DNA from: Pseudomonadota bacterium
Lineage (GTDB): Bacteria > Pseudomonadota > Gammaproteobacteria > Burkholderiales > Thiobacillaceae
Reading direction: 5' to 3'
DNA length: 49,683 nucleotides
Assembly: GCA_030691265.1 (NCBI GenBank)
Contig: JAUYET010000110.1
Location: 1 to 49,683, forward strand
Shown here: positions 40,285 to 47,550 of the stretch, piece after piece
Position numbering within the stretch: position 1 is the first letter of the stretch
How the letters are laid out: each line of letters begins with the position of its first letter
Program-made: the position numbers and the translations under genes
The notes under the pieces: model-generated
The model's database searches: none
Seen by the model: the letters and a program-made list of their open reading frames with translations, nothing else
Told to the model about the DNA's origin: nothing

Positions 40285-41022
40285 ATGAGCCGATTCAATC
40301 CTGATCCCGTAGGGTGCGCCATGCGCACCGATTCACGTCAATGGTGCGCATGGCGCACCCTACTTATCGCCGCTGTTTTGCTCACCGGCTGCGCGATACC
40401 GCCGTCCACCGCGATCAAACAGCCGCTCAGCGTGCGGCCGGAAGCGGTTGCCGTAGCGCCCGTCAACAACGGCGCCATCTTTCAGCCCGCGCCCAGCCAG
40501 GCGCGACCCGGCGCGAGTCTGTTCGAGGACCGCAAGGCGCGTTATGTCGGCGATACCTTGACGGTCAATCTGGTGGAAAAAACCGAGGCCAAGCGCAAAT
40601 CGGAAACCACGGACGAGCGCAAGGCGAATGCTTCGTTGAATATTCCCGCGCCGACCATCCTGGGCACCACCACCGGCATCGGCGCGACCGCCTGGGCGCC
40701 TGCAAGCAGCAGCAAGCAGGAGCTGAAGGACAACGAGAGCAACTCCAACAGCTTCACCGGTTCGATCACCGTCACCGTGGTGGAGGTGCTGCCGAACGGC
40801 CATCTGGTCGTGGCCGGCGAGAAGCAGGTGGCGATCAACAGCGATACCGAATACATCCGCCTGGCCGGCGTGGTGAATCCGAACCAGATCACCAGCGCCA
40901 ACAGCATCAATTCGACCCAACTGGCGAATGCGCAGTTCGAGTCGAAGAACACCCAGAGCATGGATGTCGCGCAGGTCGGCAGCATGTTGGCGCGCTTTTT
41001 CCTGACCGTTCTGCCGTTCTAG
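40285..41022 (+). CDS. flgH: flagellar L-ring lipoprotein FlgH with REPIN in signal peptide
   Basis: 245 residues from ATG at 40285, preceded by GGAG 8 bases upstream. Lipobox LLTGC gives lipid-modified Cys36 in the outer membrane. The mature part has SLFEDRKARYVGDTLTVNLV, ATAWAPASSSKQEL, GSITVTVVEVLPNGHLVVAGEK and IRLAGVVNPNQI, all FlgH hallmarks. The signal peptide is abnormally long because residues 9-27 (VGCAMRTDSRQWCAWRTL) are encoded by a family A palindrome; the hydrophobic core IAAVLL follows. Two extra Cys (11 and 21) come from it. An ATG at 40321 within the element is an alternative start giving a 24-residue signal. Confidence 0.95.
   Translation: MSRFNPDPVGCAMRTDSRQWCAWRTLLIAAVLLTGCAIPPSTAIKQPLSVRPEAVAVAPVNNGAIFQPAPSQARPGASLFEDRKARYVGDTLTVNLVEKTEAKRKSETTDERKANASLNIPAPTILGTTTGIGATAWAPASSSKQELKDNESNSNSFTGSITVTVVEVLPNGHLVVAGEKQVAINSDTEYIRLAGVVNPNQITSANSINSTQLANAQFESKNTQSMDVAQVGSMLARFFLTVLPF
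40309..40363. repeat. REPIN-type palindrome, family A, inside the flgH signal-peptide region
   Basis: GTAGGGTGCGCCATGCGCAC at the left and its complement at the right, 55 bp, wholly coding. GTA is in frame (Val9). Confidence 0.93.
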
Positions 41023-41031
41023 GCGCGTGAC

Positions 41032-42327
41032 ATGACAAAAACCGTTAATACCGCTTGCGTAGGATGTGGTGAGCTTGCGAACCGCATCGCACACTGCTCA
41101 CCGAGGCGATGCGGTTCGTTCCTCACCACATCCTACGGCCTGCTGCTTGTCCAACCGGCCTGGGCCGAGTTCGTAGGTTGGGCAAAGCGAAGCGTGCCCA
41201 ACATTGCGACGGATTGTTGGGCACGCTTCGCTTTGCCCAACCTACGTTGGTTTTCATTAGTCTTTTTCCCCGTTTTTCTGGCGCAGCCGGCCTGGGCCGA
41301 GCGCGTCAAGGACATCGCCACGATCGACGGCGTGCGCTCCAACCCGTTGATCGGATATGGCGTGGTGGTCGGCCTGGACGGCACCGGTGATTCCAGCCAG
41401 GCGCTGACCAACCAGAGCATGGCCACCTTGCTCGGTCAGTTGGGCTTGCAGCAGGATGCCAACGCGATCAAATCGAAGAACGTCGCCGCGGTGACGCTGA
41501 CCGCCGTGATGCCGCCTTACGCGCGGCCCGGCCAGCAACTCGATGTCACCGTCTCCAGTCTCGGCAATGCCAAGAGTCTGCGCGGCGGCACCTTGCTGTT
41601 GAGCCCGCTGAAAGGCGCCGACGGTCAGATTTATGCGCTTGCCCAGGGCAACATGCTGGTCGGCGGCGCGGGCGGGGCCGCGGGTGGTTCCAGCACCCAG
41701 GTCAATCATCTTTCGGCCGGCCGCATTCCCTCGGGGGCGACGGTCGAACGTGGCGTGCCGACGGCATTGGGGCAGGGCGATTTCGTGCATCTGGAACTGC
41801 GCGAAGCCGACTTCACCACCGCCAGTCGTTTGATGGATGCGGTCGATCGCGCTTTCGGCAAGGGTTCGGCCATGGCGCTCGATGGCCGCGTGGTGCGGGT
41901 CAGGGCGCCGGCCGATTCCGGCGCGCGCGTGATGTTTTTGTCCAAGCTGGAAAATCTCAGTCTCAACCCCGGCTTGCCGATGCCGCGCGTGATCATCAAC
42001 CCGCGCACCGGTTCCATCGTCATGAACCAGTTGGTCAGCGTCGAGAAATGCGCCATCGCGCACGGCAATCTGTCCGTCACCATCAGCGCCGACGCGCAGG
42101 TTTCGCAGCCCAACGCGCTGTCCGGCGGCCAGACCGTGGTGACCTCCAATACCGATGTGCAGGTGAAAAGCGACAAGGGCGAGCTGATCGTGCTGTCGTC
42201 TGCCGCCACGCTCAACGACGTCGTGCAGGCGCTCAATGCGGTCGGCGCGACGCCGCAGGATCTGCTCGCCATTCTGCAAGCCATGAAGGCTTCCGGTGCG
42301 TTGAAAGCGGAACTCGAGGTGATTTGA
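41032..42327 (+). CDS. flgI: flagellar P-ring protein FlgI with two REPINs in an extended signal region
   Basis: 431 residues, about 60 longer than usual. Mature FlgI begins near residue 90 with RVKDIATIDGVRSNPLIGYG, then VVGLDGTGDSS, VAAVTLTAVMPPYARPGQQL, LRGGTLLLSPLKGADGQIYA and the ending VVQALNAVGATPQDLLAILQ. The first 89 residues are built from repeats: residues 10-35 derive from a family C element, residues 48-72 from a family B element, and QPAWAE occurs twice (41-46 and 85-90). Each follows a hydrophobic run and each looks like a signal-peptidase site (AWA before E). A shorter product from GTG (codon 55) or TTG (codon 68) inside the second element would also have a good signal peptide. 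Confidence 0.93.
   Translation: MTKTVNTACVGCGELANRIAHCSPRRCGSFLTTSYGLLLVQPAWAEFVGWAKRSVPNIATDCWARFALPNLRWFSLVFFPVFLAQPAWAERVKDIATIDGVRSNPLIGYGVVVGLDGTGDSSQALTNQSMATLLGQLGLQQDANAIKSKNVAAVTLTAVMPPYARPGQQLDVTVSSLGNAKSLRGGTLLLSPLKGADGQIYALAQGNMLVGGAGGAAGGSSTQVNHLSAGRIPSGATVERGVPTALGQGDFVHLELREADFTTASRLMDAVDRAFGKGSAMALDGRVVRVRAPADSGARVMFLSKLENLSLNPGLPMPRVIINPRTGSIVMNQLVSVEKCAIAHGNLSVTISADAQVSQPNALSGGQTVVTSNTDVQVKSDKGELIVLSSAATLNDVVQALNAVGATPQDLLAILQAMKASGALKAELEVI
41058..41137. repeat. REPIN-type palindrome, family C, inside the flgI 5' coding region
   Basis: CGTAGGATGTGGTGAGCTTG at the left and CTCACCACATCCTACG at the right, 80 bp. GTA is in frame (Val10). Confidence 0.92.
41172..41246. repeat. 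REPIN-type palindrome, family B, inside the flgI 5' coding region
   Basis: CGTAGGTTGGGCAAAGCG at the left and CGCTTTGCCCAACCTACG at the right, 75 bp (25 codons). GTA is in frame (Val48). It lies between the two identical 15-bp copies of CCGGCCTGGGCCGAG (41155-41169 and 41287-41301). Confidence 0.93.
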
Positions 42328-43235
42328 TGATCGCCACCGGGGAACGACTTGCAATCGACGTCGCCGATGTCCAGGCGCTGAAGGCGCGGGCGGCTTCCGG
42401 CGACCCGGCAGCGCTGCGTTCGGCGGCGCGCCAGTTCGAGTCGTTGATGATGGCGCAGATGCTGAAAACCATGCGCGAGACCCGTTTCAGCGATGAAGAC
42501 GACCCGATGACCGGCGGCGAAGGCGTCAAGCTGTACCAGGAACTGCTCGACCAGCAATGGGCCTCCAAACTTTCCAGCGGACGCGGCCTGGGTTTCGCCG
42601 AGATGATGGTGAAGGCGATGGAAAGCCGCGGCATGAATGTCGGCGCTGCGCCCGAAGCGACCCCAGTCCCTGGCTGCGTAGGGTGCGCCGTGCGCACCGA
42701 GTCACCCGCAATGGTGCGCACGGCGCACCCTACAACCGAGGCGGCAGCGACCGTTCCCGTTGCGGCGAGCGTCGGCAATCGCAAGCAGGCCTTCCTGGAA
42801 ACCATGCAGCCGCATGCCGAAGCCGCCGCCGAGGCGACCGGCGTGCCGTCGCGTTACATCCTGGCGCATGCGGCGCTGGAGTCCGGCTGGGGCGAGCGCG
42901 AGATTCGCGGCCAGAATGGCGAGGCCAGCCACAATCTGTTCGGCATCAAGGCCGGCCGCAACTGGGACGGCGCATCGGTGCAAACGCTGACCACCGAGTA
43001 CCGCCAGGGCATGCCGATGAAGTTGGCGCAGAACTTCCGCGCCTACGACGACTACAGCGCTGGTTTCACCGATTACGCGAAGGTGTTGAAGTCACGTTAC
43101 GGCGCGGCGCTGGCGGCGGGCGCCGATGGCGATGCATTCGCCAACGGCCTGGCTGCCGGCGGCTATGCCACCGACCCGGCCTATGCCGGCAAATTGAAGG
43201 CGGTCATCGCCAGTGTGGCGATGGCGGGCGGTTAA
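42327..43235 (+). CDS. flgJ: flagellar rod-cap/peptidoglycan hydrolase FlgJ with REPIN in linker
   Basis: 302 residues; the ATG overlaps the flgI stop (TGATGA). The N-terminal rod-binding domain (about 15-110) has LRSAARQFESLMMAQMLKTM, DEDDPMTGGEGVKLYQELLD and SGRGLGFAEMMV. The C-terminal glucosaminidase-type domain (about 155-300) has LAHAALESGWGEREIRGQNG, containing the likely catalytic Glu, and HNLFGIKAGRNW. It opens peptidoglycan for the rod. Residues 118-136 (VGCAVRTESPAMVRTAHPT) in the linker are encoded by a family A palindrome, which adds a Cys pair but leaves both domains intact. Confidence 0.95.
   Translation: MIATGERLAIDVADVQALKARAASGDPAALRSAARQFESLMMAQMLKTMRETRFSDEDDPMTGGEGVKLYQELLDQQWASKLSSGRGLGFAEMMVKAMESRGMNVGAAPEATPVPGCVGCAVRTESPAMVRTAHPTTEAAATVPVAASVGNRKQAFLETMQPHAEAAAEATGVPSRYILAHAALESGWGEREIRGQNGEASHNLFGIKAGRNWDGASVQTLTTEYRQGMPMKLAQNFRAYDDYSAGFTDYAKVLKSRYGAALAAGADGDAFANGLAAGGYATDPAYAGKLKAVIASVAMAGG
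42678..42733. repeat. REPIN-type palindrome, family A, inside the flgJ linker
   Basis: GTAGGGTGCGCCGTGCGCAC at the left and its complement at the right, 56 bp, coding throughout. GTA is in frame (Val118). Confidence 0.93.
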
Positions 43236-43264
43236 ATGAACCTGGAAACATCAGTTGAGGTGCT

Positions 43265-43323
43265 CGTAGGTGCGAATTCATTCGCACAATCAACGACTTC
43301 TGTGCGAATGAATTCGCACCTAC
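43265..43323. repeat. REPIN-type palindrome, family E, between flgJ and flgK
   Basis: CGTAGGTGCGAATTCATTCG at the left and the complement ending GAATTCGCACCTAC at the right, 59 bp, 29 bp after the flgJ stop. A further 124 bp separate it from flgK; no clear sigma-28 or sigma-54 promoter was found there. Confidence 0.92.
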
Positions 43324-43447
43324 AGACATCTCGCAACACATTGAATCGTAATGAATTTATCCGTCAACCGGGGTTTTCAGGATGAACCTGCGCGAAAGTG
43401 CGGAAACTGCGGCAGAAGGCCGTTATTAAACGCAACAGGAGGTTGCC

Positions 43448-45115
43448 ATGGCATCAGGAACACTAGGAATCGCGCTGACTGGTTTGAACGCTGCGCAAGC
43501 GGGGATACGCACCAGCCAGCACAACATTGCCAACGTCAACACGGCGGGCTTTCGGCGCCAGGAAGTCGATTACGCGTCGTTGACGCCCAACTTCTCCGGC
43601 TCGGGGTACTTCGGCACCGGGGTCGGCGTCAGCACGGTCCGCAATCTCTACAGCCAGTTCCAGGATAGCCAGGTACTGCTCAATCAGGGCCAGCTCTCGC
43701 GCAATGAGGCGTATGCCAGCCAGGCCAGTCAGATCGACACGCTGGCGGGCGATGCCAATAGCGGTCTGACCGGCGCGATGGATGCGTTTTTCAGCGCCAC
43801 GCAAACCGTCGCGACCGATCCGACTTCGAATGCTGCACGCCAGGTGATGTTGTCTTCCGGGCGCAATCTCGCCGCGCGTTTCAACACGCTTTCCAGCGCG
43901 TTCAACAACATCCGCGTCGACACCAATCACGAGATCGCGGCGACGGTGACGCGCATCAATACCTATGCCGGGCAGATCGCGCAATTGAGCGGCAACATCG
44001 CCCAGGGCGAAGCCAGTAACGGACAGCCGGCCAACGATCTGCGCGACCAGCGCGATCAATTGGTGGCGGAACTGAACAAGCTGATCAATGTGACGCCGGT
44101 GCAGCAAGGCGATGGCGCCTTCAACCTGTTCATCGGCAGCGGCCAGCCGCTGGTCGTGGGCTCAAGCGTGACGACCATGAGCAGCGTTGCCGATGCGACG
44201 AATACGGAATTCGATGTGCCGGCGCTGAATCTGGCTGGCGGCGCTACGCAGCCGCTGGACGCGTCGGTGATCACCGGCGGCAAACTGGGCGGCCTGCTGG
44301 CTGCGCGTGAGGCGGTGTTGCAGCCGGCAATGCAGGATCTGGACAGGTTGGCGCTGACTTTCTCGGCGCAGTTCAATGGTCAGCATGACAATGGTTACGA
44401 TAAATCCGGCGTCTTGGGCACCAATTTCTTCACCGCCAGCACGACGTTGTTTCAGCAACCCGCCGCAGGGACGGGCAATACCGGCACGCAGGTCATCAAT
44501 GCGACGCTCACCAACGCTGCGCTACTCGAAGCGAGCAACTATGAGTTGTCTTACGACGGTACGAACTACACGCTGACGCGTCTGTCGGATGGTGTCAGCA
44601 GCGCCGCTGGAACGCTGGCTGCGGTGACCACCATCGGCGGTGTCGCGCAGGGCTTCACGCTGGCGGCGGGCGCCGGTGCGCCGGTGGCGGGCGATGCCTG
44701 GTTGCTGCGCCCCAGTCACGGCGCTGCCGGTTCGCTGACCGCTCTTCTTACCGACCCGAACAAGATCGCCGCCTCGTCAAGCAGCGCGGGCAGCCCCGGC
44801 GATAACGCGAATGCGTTGTTGCTGGCGGGTTTGCAGACCCAGGCGAACACGGTCAACGGTACGGATACTTTTTCCAGCGCCTATGCTCAACTGGTGGCGC
44901 GTACCGCGACCTTGGCTTCCGAGGCGGATATCAACGTGGCGGCCTATGAAACACTGACCAGCCAGGCCAAACAGGCGCAGCAGGCGGTTTCGGGCGTGAA
45001 TCTGGACGAGGAGGCGGCGAATCTGATCCGCTTCCAGCAGGCTTATCAGGCTTCCGCGAAGGCGATGCAGGTTGCATCCAGCCTGTTCGATGATCTGATC
45101 GGCATCCTGCGTTAA
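43448..45115 (+). CDS. flgK: flagellar hook-filament junction protein FlgK (HAP1)
   Basis: 555 residues. GTLGIALTGLNAAQAGIRTS and NIANVNTAGFRRQEVDYASL at the N-terminus; SGVNLDEEAANLIRFQQAYQ and AKAMQVASSLFDDLIGILR at the C-terminus. The middle is the variable domain. AGGAGG precedes the start at good spacing. Junction protein between hook and filament, exported by the flagellar type III apparatus. A 212-bp gap before it may contain its own promoter. Confidence 0.96.
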   Translation: MASGTLGIALTGLNAAQAGIRTSQHNIANVNTAGFRRQEVDYASLTPNFSGSGYFGTGVGVSTVRNLYSQFQDSQVLLNQGQLSRNEAYASQASQIDTLAGDANSGLTGAMDAFFSATQTVATDPTSNAARQVMLSSGRNLAARFNTLSSAFNNIRVDTNHEIAATVTRINTYAGQIAQLSGNIAQGEASNGQPANDLRDQRDQLVAELNKLINVTPVQQGDGAFNLFIGSGQPLVVGSSVTTMSSVADATNTEFDVPALNLAGGATQPLDASVITGGKLGGLLAAREAVLQPAMQDLDRLALTFSAQFNGQHDNGYDKSGVLGTNFFTASTTLFQQPAAGTGNTGTQVINATLTNAALLEASNYELSYDGTNYTLTRLSDGVSSAAGTLAAVTTIGGVAQGFTLAAGAGAPVAGDAWLLRPSHGAAGSLTALLTDPNKIAASSSSAGSPGDNANALLLAGLQTQANTVNGTDTFSSAYAQLVARTATLASEADINVAAYETLTSQAKQAQQAVSGVNLDEEAANLIRFQQAYQASAKAMQVASSLFDDLIGILR

Positions 45116-45148
45116 GGAACCCCGATAGGAACCCGATAAGGAGGCATT

Positions 45149-46108
45149 ATGCGTATCGATACGATGACTTATCTCAATACCAGCCTGACCGGTATCCAGA
45201 GCAATCAATCCGCCATCGCGCGACTGAATCAACAGATCGCCAGCGGCCTGATCATGCAGTCGACCAAAGACGATCCGGTGACTTCGGTGAAGGCGATGGA
45301 GTTGAGCAATCGCATCGCCGTGCGCACTCAGTACGCGGCGAATCAGGACAAGGCCGAGCTAGACCTCAACTACGAAACCGCGGTGACGAGGGAAATGAGC
45401 AGCGCCTTGAACCAGGCGCGCGCCTTGCTCACGGGGATCAGTTCGTCTCACTCGGCGTCGCTGCGCAATATGCACGCCGAACAGTTGAAAGGCGTGTTCA
45501 ACCATGTGCTCGACCTGGCCAATACGCGCGACCCGGCCGGGAATTACATATTTTCCGGCTTTGAAACCGCGACCAAGCCGTTCGCCAATACCAGCACCGC
45601 CACCGTGCCGGCCACCGTCGTGGCAACCACCTACAGCGGCACCGCGGCGCCGGGCGGGGTGCGCAACATCGAAGTGGAAAGCGGGCGCTTTGTGCAGGCG
45701 AACGACAACCTCTCCGATGTCTTTAATTTCACCGATGCCAGCATCGTCGATCCGGCGCAAGGCGGCGCCACGCACGATGTGCTGGAAAACCTGGCGGACG
45801 CCATCGTCAATTTGCCGCTCGCGGTCACCGAGGCGGATCTGAAGGGCTATATGGATGTGCTCGATGTGGCGCTGACCAATCTCAGCTTGAAAGAACACCG
45901 CATCGCCGGCGCGCTGACCGAGATCAAGGATGTGCGCAAATCGACCGAATCGTTGCTGCTGCTGGAAAAAAACGCCTTGAGCGATATGACGCAGGTGGAT
46001 AAAGCCGCCGCCATCGTCGAGCTGCAAAGCCGGCAAACCTCGCTGGAGGCGATCAGCCGCGCCTACTCGCTGACTTCGGGGCTGTCGTTGTTCAATTACC
46101 TGGGCTGA
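45149..46108 (+). CDS. flgL: flagellar hook-filament junction protein FlgL (HAP3)
   Basis: 319 residues, flagellin-like ends: MRIDTMTYLNTSLTGIQSNQ with LNQQIASGLIMQSTKDDPVT, the HAP3 segment DPAGNYIFSGFETATKPF, and C-terminal VDKAAAIVELQSRQTSLEAI. It follows flgK by 33 bp; AAGGAGG precedes the start, and the leader contains a near-duplicate (AGGAACCCCGAT/AGGAACCCGAT). Last gene of the operon. Confidence 0.96.
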   Translation: MRIDTMTYLNTSLTGIQSNQSAIARLNQQIASGLIMQSTKDDPVTSVKAMELSNRIAVRTQYAANQDKAELDLNYETAVTREMSSALNQARALLTGISSSHSASLRNMHAEQLKGVFNHVLDLANTRDPAGNYIFSGFETATKPFANTSTATVPATVVATTYSGTAAPGGVRNIEVESGRFVQANDNLSDVFNFTDASIVDPAQGGATHDVLENLADAIVNLPLAVTEADLKGYMDVLDVALTNLSLKEHRIAGALTEIKDVRKSTESLLLLEKNALSDMTQVDKAAAIVELQSRQTSLEAISRAYSLTSGLSLFNYLG

Positions 46109-46111
46109 ATT

Positions 46112-46169
46112 CGTAGGGTGCGCCGTGCGCACCATTCGACGTGAATCGGTGCGCACGGCGCACCCTACG
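46112..46169. repeat. REPIN-type palindrome, family A, at the end of the flg operon
   Basis: CGTAGGGTGCGCCGTGCGCA at the left and the complement at the right, 58 bp, between the convergent flgL and FGE-like gene, 3 bp after one stop and 8 bp from the other. Probably a bidirectional 3' structure. Confidence 0.92.
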
Positions 46170-46177
46170 CGGCCTGG

Positions 46178-47026
46178 TTAAATCCCGCGTACCACCCGGA
46201 AACCCAGGTTGACGTCGAGTTCGTCGAACCAGCGCGGTTTGCGCGCGCACGAGCGAGCCTGCCAGGCGGATTCGAACCAGGAGCCGCCTTTGGTGACATA
46301 CCACTTGCCGGTTTTGCCCGGGCTGTTCGGGTCGGCCTGGCCTTCCCACAGATCGCTGGTGAACTCCCAGACGTTGCCGTGCATGTCGTGCAGGCCCCAG
46401 AGGTTGGCCGGGTAGAGACCGACATCTATCGCCTGCTGCATCGGCGCACAAAACGGTAAAAATCGCCGCCACCCGGCCACGCTGCGGCCGACGACCTGGA
46501 ACGAGCCGGTATTGGCTTCGCTACAGCCGAGGTCGTCGCCGAAGCAATAGCGGCTGGCGCTGCCGGCGCGGGCGGCGTATTCCCATTCGGCTTCGCTCGG
46601 CAAGCGATAGGTGTGGCCGCTTTGTTCCGCTAGCCAGGCGAGATAGGCGGCGGCGTCAAGACGGCTGACGTTGGTGACCGGTTGACGCGCTTCGGTACGG
46701 ACCAGATGGTCGGGCCAGAGATGCCCGGTGCTGTCGGCATAGCGCTGGAATTCGTCGGCAGTGACGCAATAACGCCCGATGGCGAAGGCGCGCTCGATAG
46801 CGACGTGGCGCGGGGCGAGTTCGCCGAAGCCGCGCTCCGCCTCGGCATTGCCCAGCGTGAATACGCCGGCCGGGATGATGGCCAGCTCCGGGCCGGGATT
46901 GCCGTCCTGCATCGCGTCCTGAAAAAAGAGGCTCAGGCCAGCCTGTCGCGCGCTGTTTTCCTGCCAGGCGCGCAACTGGGCGGGACTGAGGTCATGCACG
47001 AAAGGCGCGTCGTTGGCGGCATTCAT
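46178..47026 (-). CDS. formylglycine-generating-enzyme-like (SUMF1/FGE fold) protein
   Basis: 282 residues. FGE-sulfatase fold from about residue 45: IPAGVFTLGNAEAE, FAIGRYCVTADEFQRYADST, RLPSEAEWEYAARAGSASRY, LWGLHDMHGNVWEFTSDLWE, YVTKGGSWFESAWQARSCAR and the ending LDVNLGFRVVRG. True FGE oxidises a sulfatase Cys; most bacterial members have other or unknown roles. No signal peptide, sulfatase or kinase is adjacent, so the function is open. It lies 10 bp after moaC on the same strand, but a functional link to molybdopterin synthesis is not implied. Confidence 0.82.
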   Translation of the reverse strand: MNAANDAPFVHDLSPAQLRAWQENSARQAGLSLFFQDAMQDGNPGPELAIIPAGVFTLGNAEAERGFGELAPRHVAIERAFAIGRYCVTADEFQRYADSTGHLWPDHLVRTEARQPVTNVSRLDAAAYLAWLAEQSGHTYRLPSEAEWEYAARAGSASRYCFGDDLGCSEANTGSFQVVGRSVAGWRRFLPFCAPMQQAIDVGLYPANLWGLHDMHGNVWEFTSDLWEGQADPNSPGKTGKWYVTKGGSWFESAWQARSCARKPRWFDELDVNLGFRVVRGI

Positions 47027-47036
47027 GGGGTGAACC

Positions 47037-47510
47037 CTATGCTTTCCAGTGTCCCGACTTGCCGCCGAGTTTTTCCAGCAGGCGCACCGATTCGATGACC
47101 ATGCCGCGGTCCACCGCCTTGCACATGTCGTAGATGGTGAGCAGGGCGATGCTGGCGGCGGTGAGCGCTTCCATTTCGACGCCGGTGCGGCCGACGGTTT
47201 CGGCCATCGCGCTGCAATCGATGGCGTTGGCGGTCTCGTCCAGCGTGAAATCGACGGTGACCTTGGTCAGCGCGATGGGATGGCACAGCGGGATCAGGTC
47301 GGCGGTGCGCTTCGAGGCCATGATGCCGGCCAGTCGCGCGACGCCGAGGACATCGCCTTTTTTGGCCGCGCCATCGCGAATCATCGCGAAGGTGGCGGCT
47401 TGCATGGCGATACGGCCGGCGGCGATGGCGACGCGGCGGGTTTCGGTTTTTTCGCCGACGCCGACCATCACTGCGCGGCCTTGCTCGTCGAAATGGGTGA
47501 AATTGTTCAT
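47037..47510 (-). CDS. moaC: cyclic pyranopterin monophosphate synthase MoaC
   Basis: 157 residues, family length. With MoaA it converts GTP to cyclic pyranopterin monophosphate in molybdenum cofactor synthesis. Signatures: [34 protein letters not shown], and [20 protein letters not shown] followed by CKAVDRGM. The start at 47510 is preferred over a codon 27 bases earlier. It is divergent from the bepA-like gene with only 40 bp between starts, so the two promoters must overlap. Confidence 0.96.
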   Translation of the reverse strand: MNNFTHFDEQGRAVMVGVGEKTETRRVAIAAGRIAMQAATFAMIRDGAAKKGDVLGVARLAGIMASKRTADLIPLCHPIALTKVTVDFTLDETANAIDCSAMAETVGRTGVEMEALTAASIALLTIYDMCKAVDRGMVIESVRLLEKLGGKSGHWKA

Positions 47511-47550
47511 GGCGGGGGGAACTGGTGGGGAGGGCAAGTATCATAGCCCG

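Noticed and set aside
42048-42326. Longer FlgJ starting at 42048
   Set aside because: The extra 93 codons overlap flgI out of frame and have no homology; ATG at 42327 overlaps the flgI stop as usual.
43324-43447. Possible sigma-28 promoter before flgK (GCCGTTAT at 43419)
   Set aside because: The -10 matches only 6 of 8 and the -35 at the correct spacing (GCGGAAAC) is poor.
34049-46169. CRISPR-like spaced repeats
   Set aside because: The repeats are palindromic pairs scattered between and within genes, with no regular spacers and no cas genes.
46178-47026. FGE-like gene as EgtB or OvoA paralogue
   Set aside because: It lacks the DinB iron-ligand domain and a methyltransferase; only the sulfatase-modifying fold is present.
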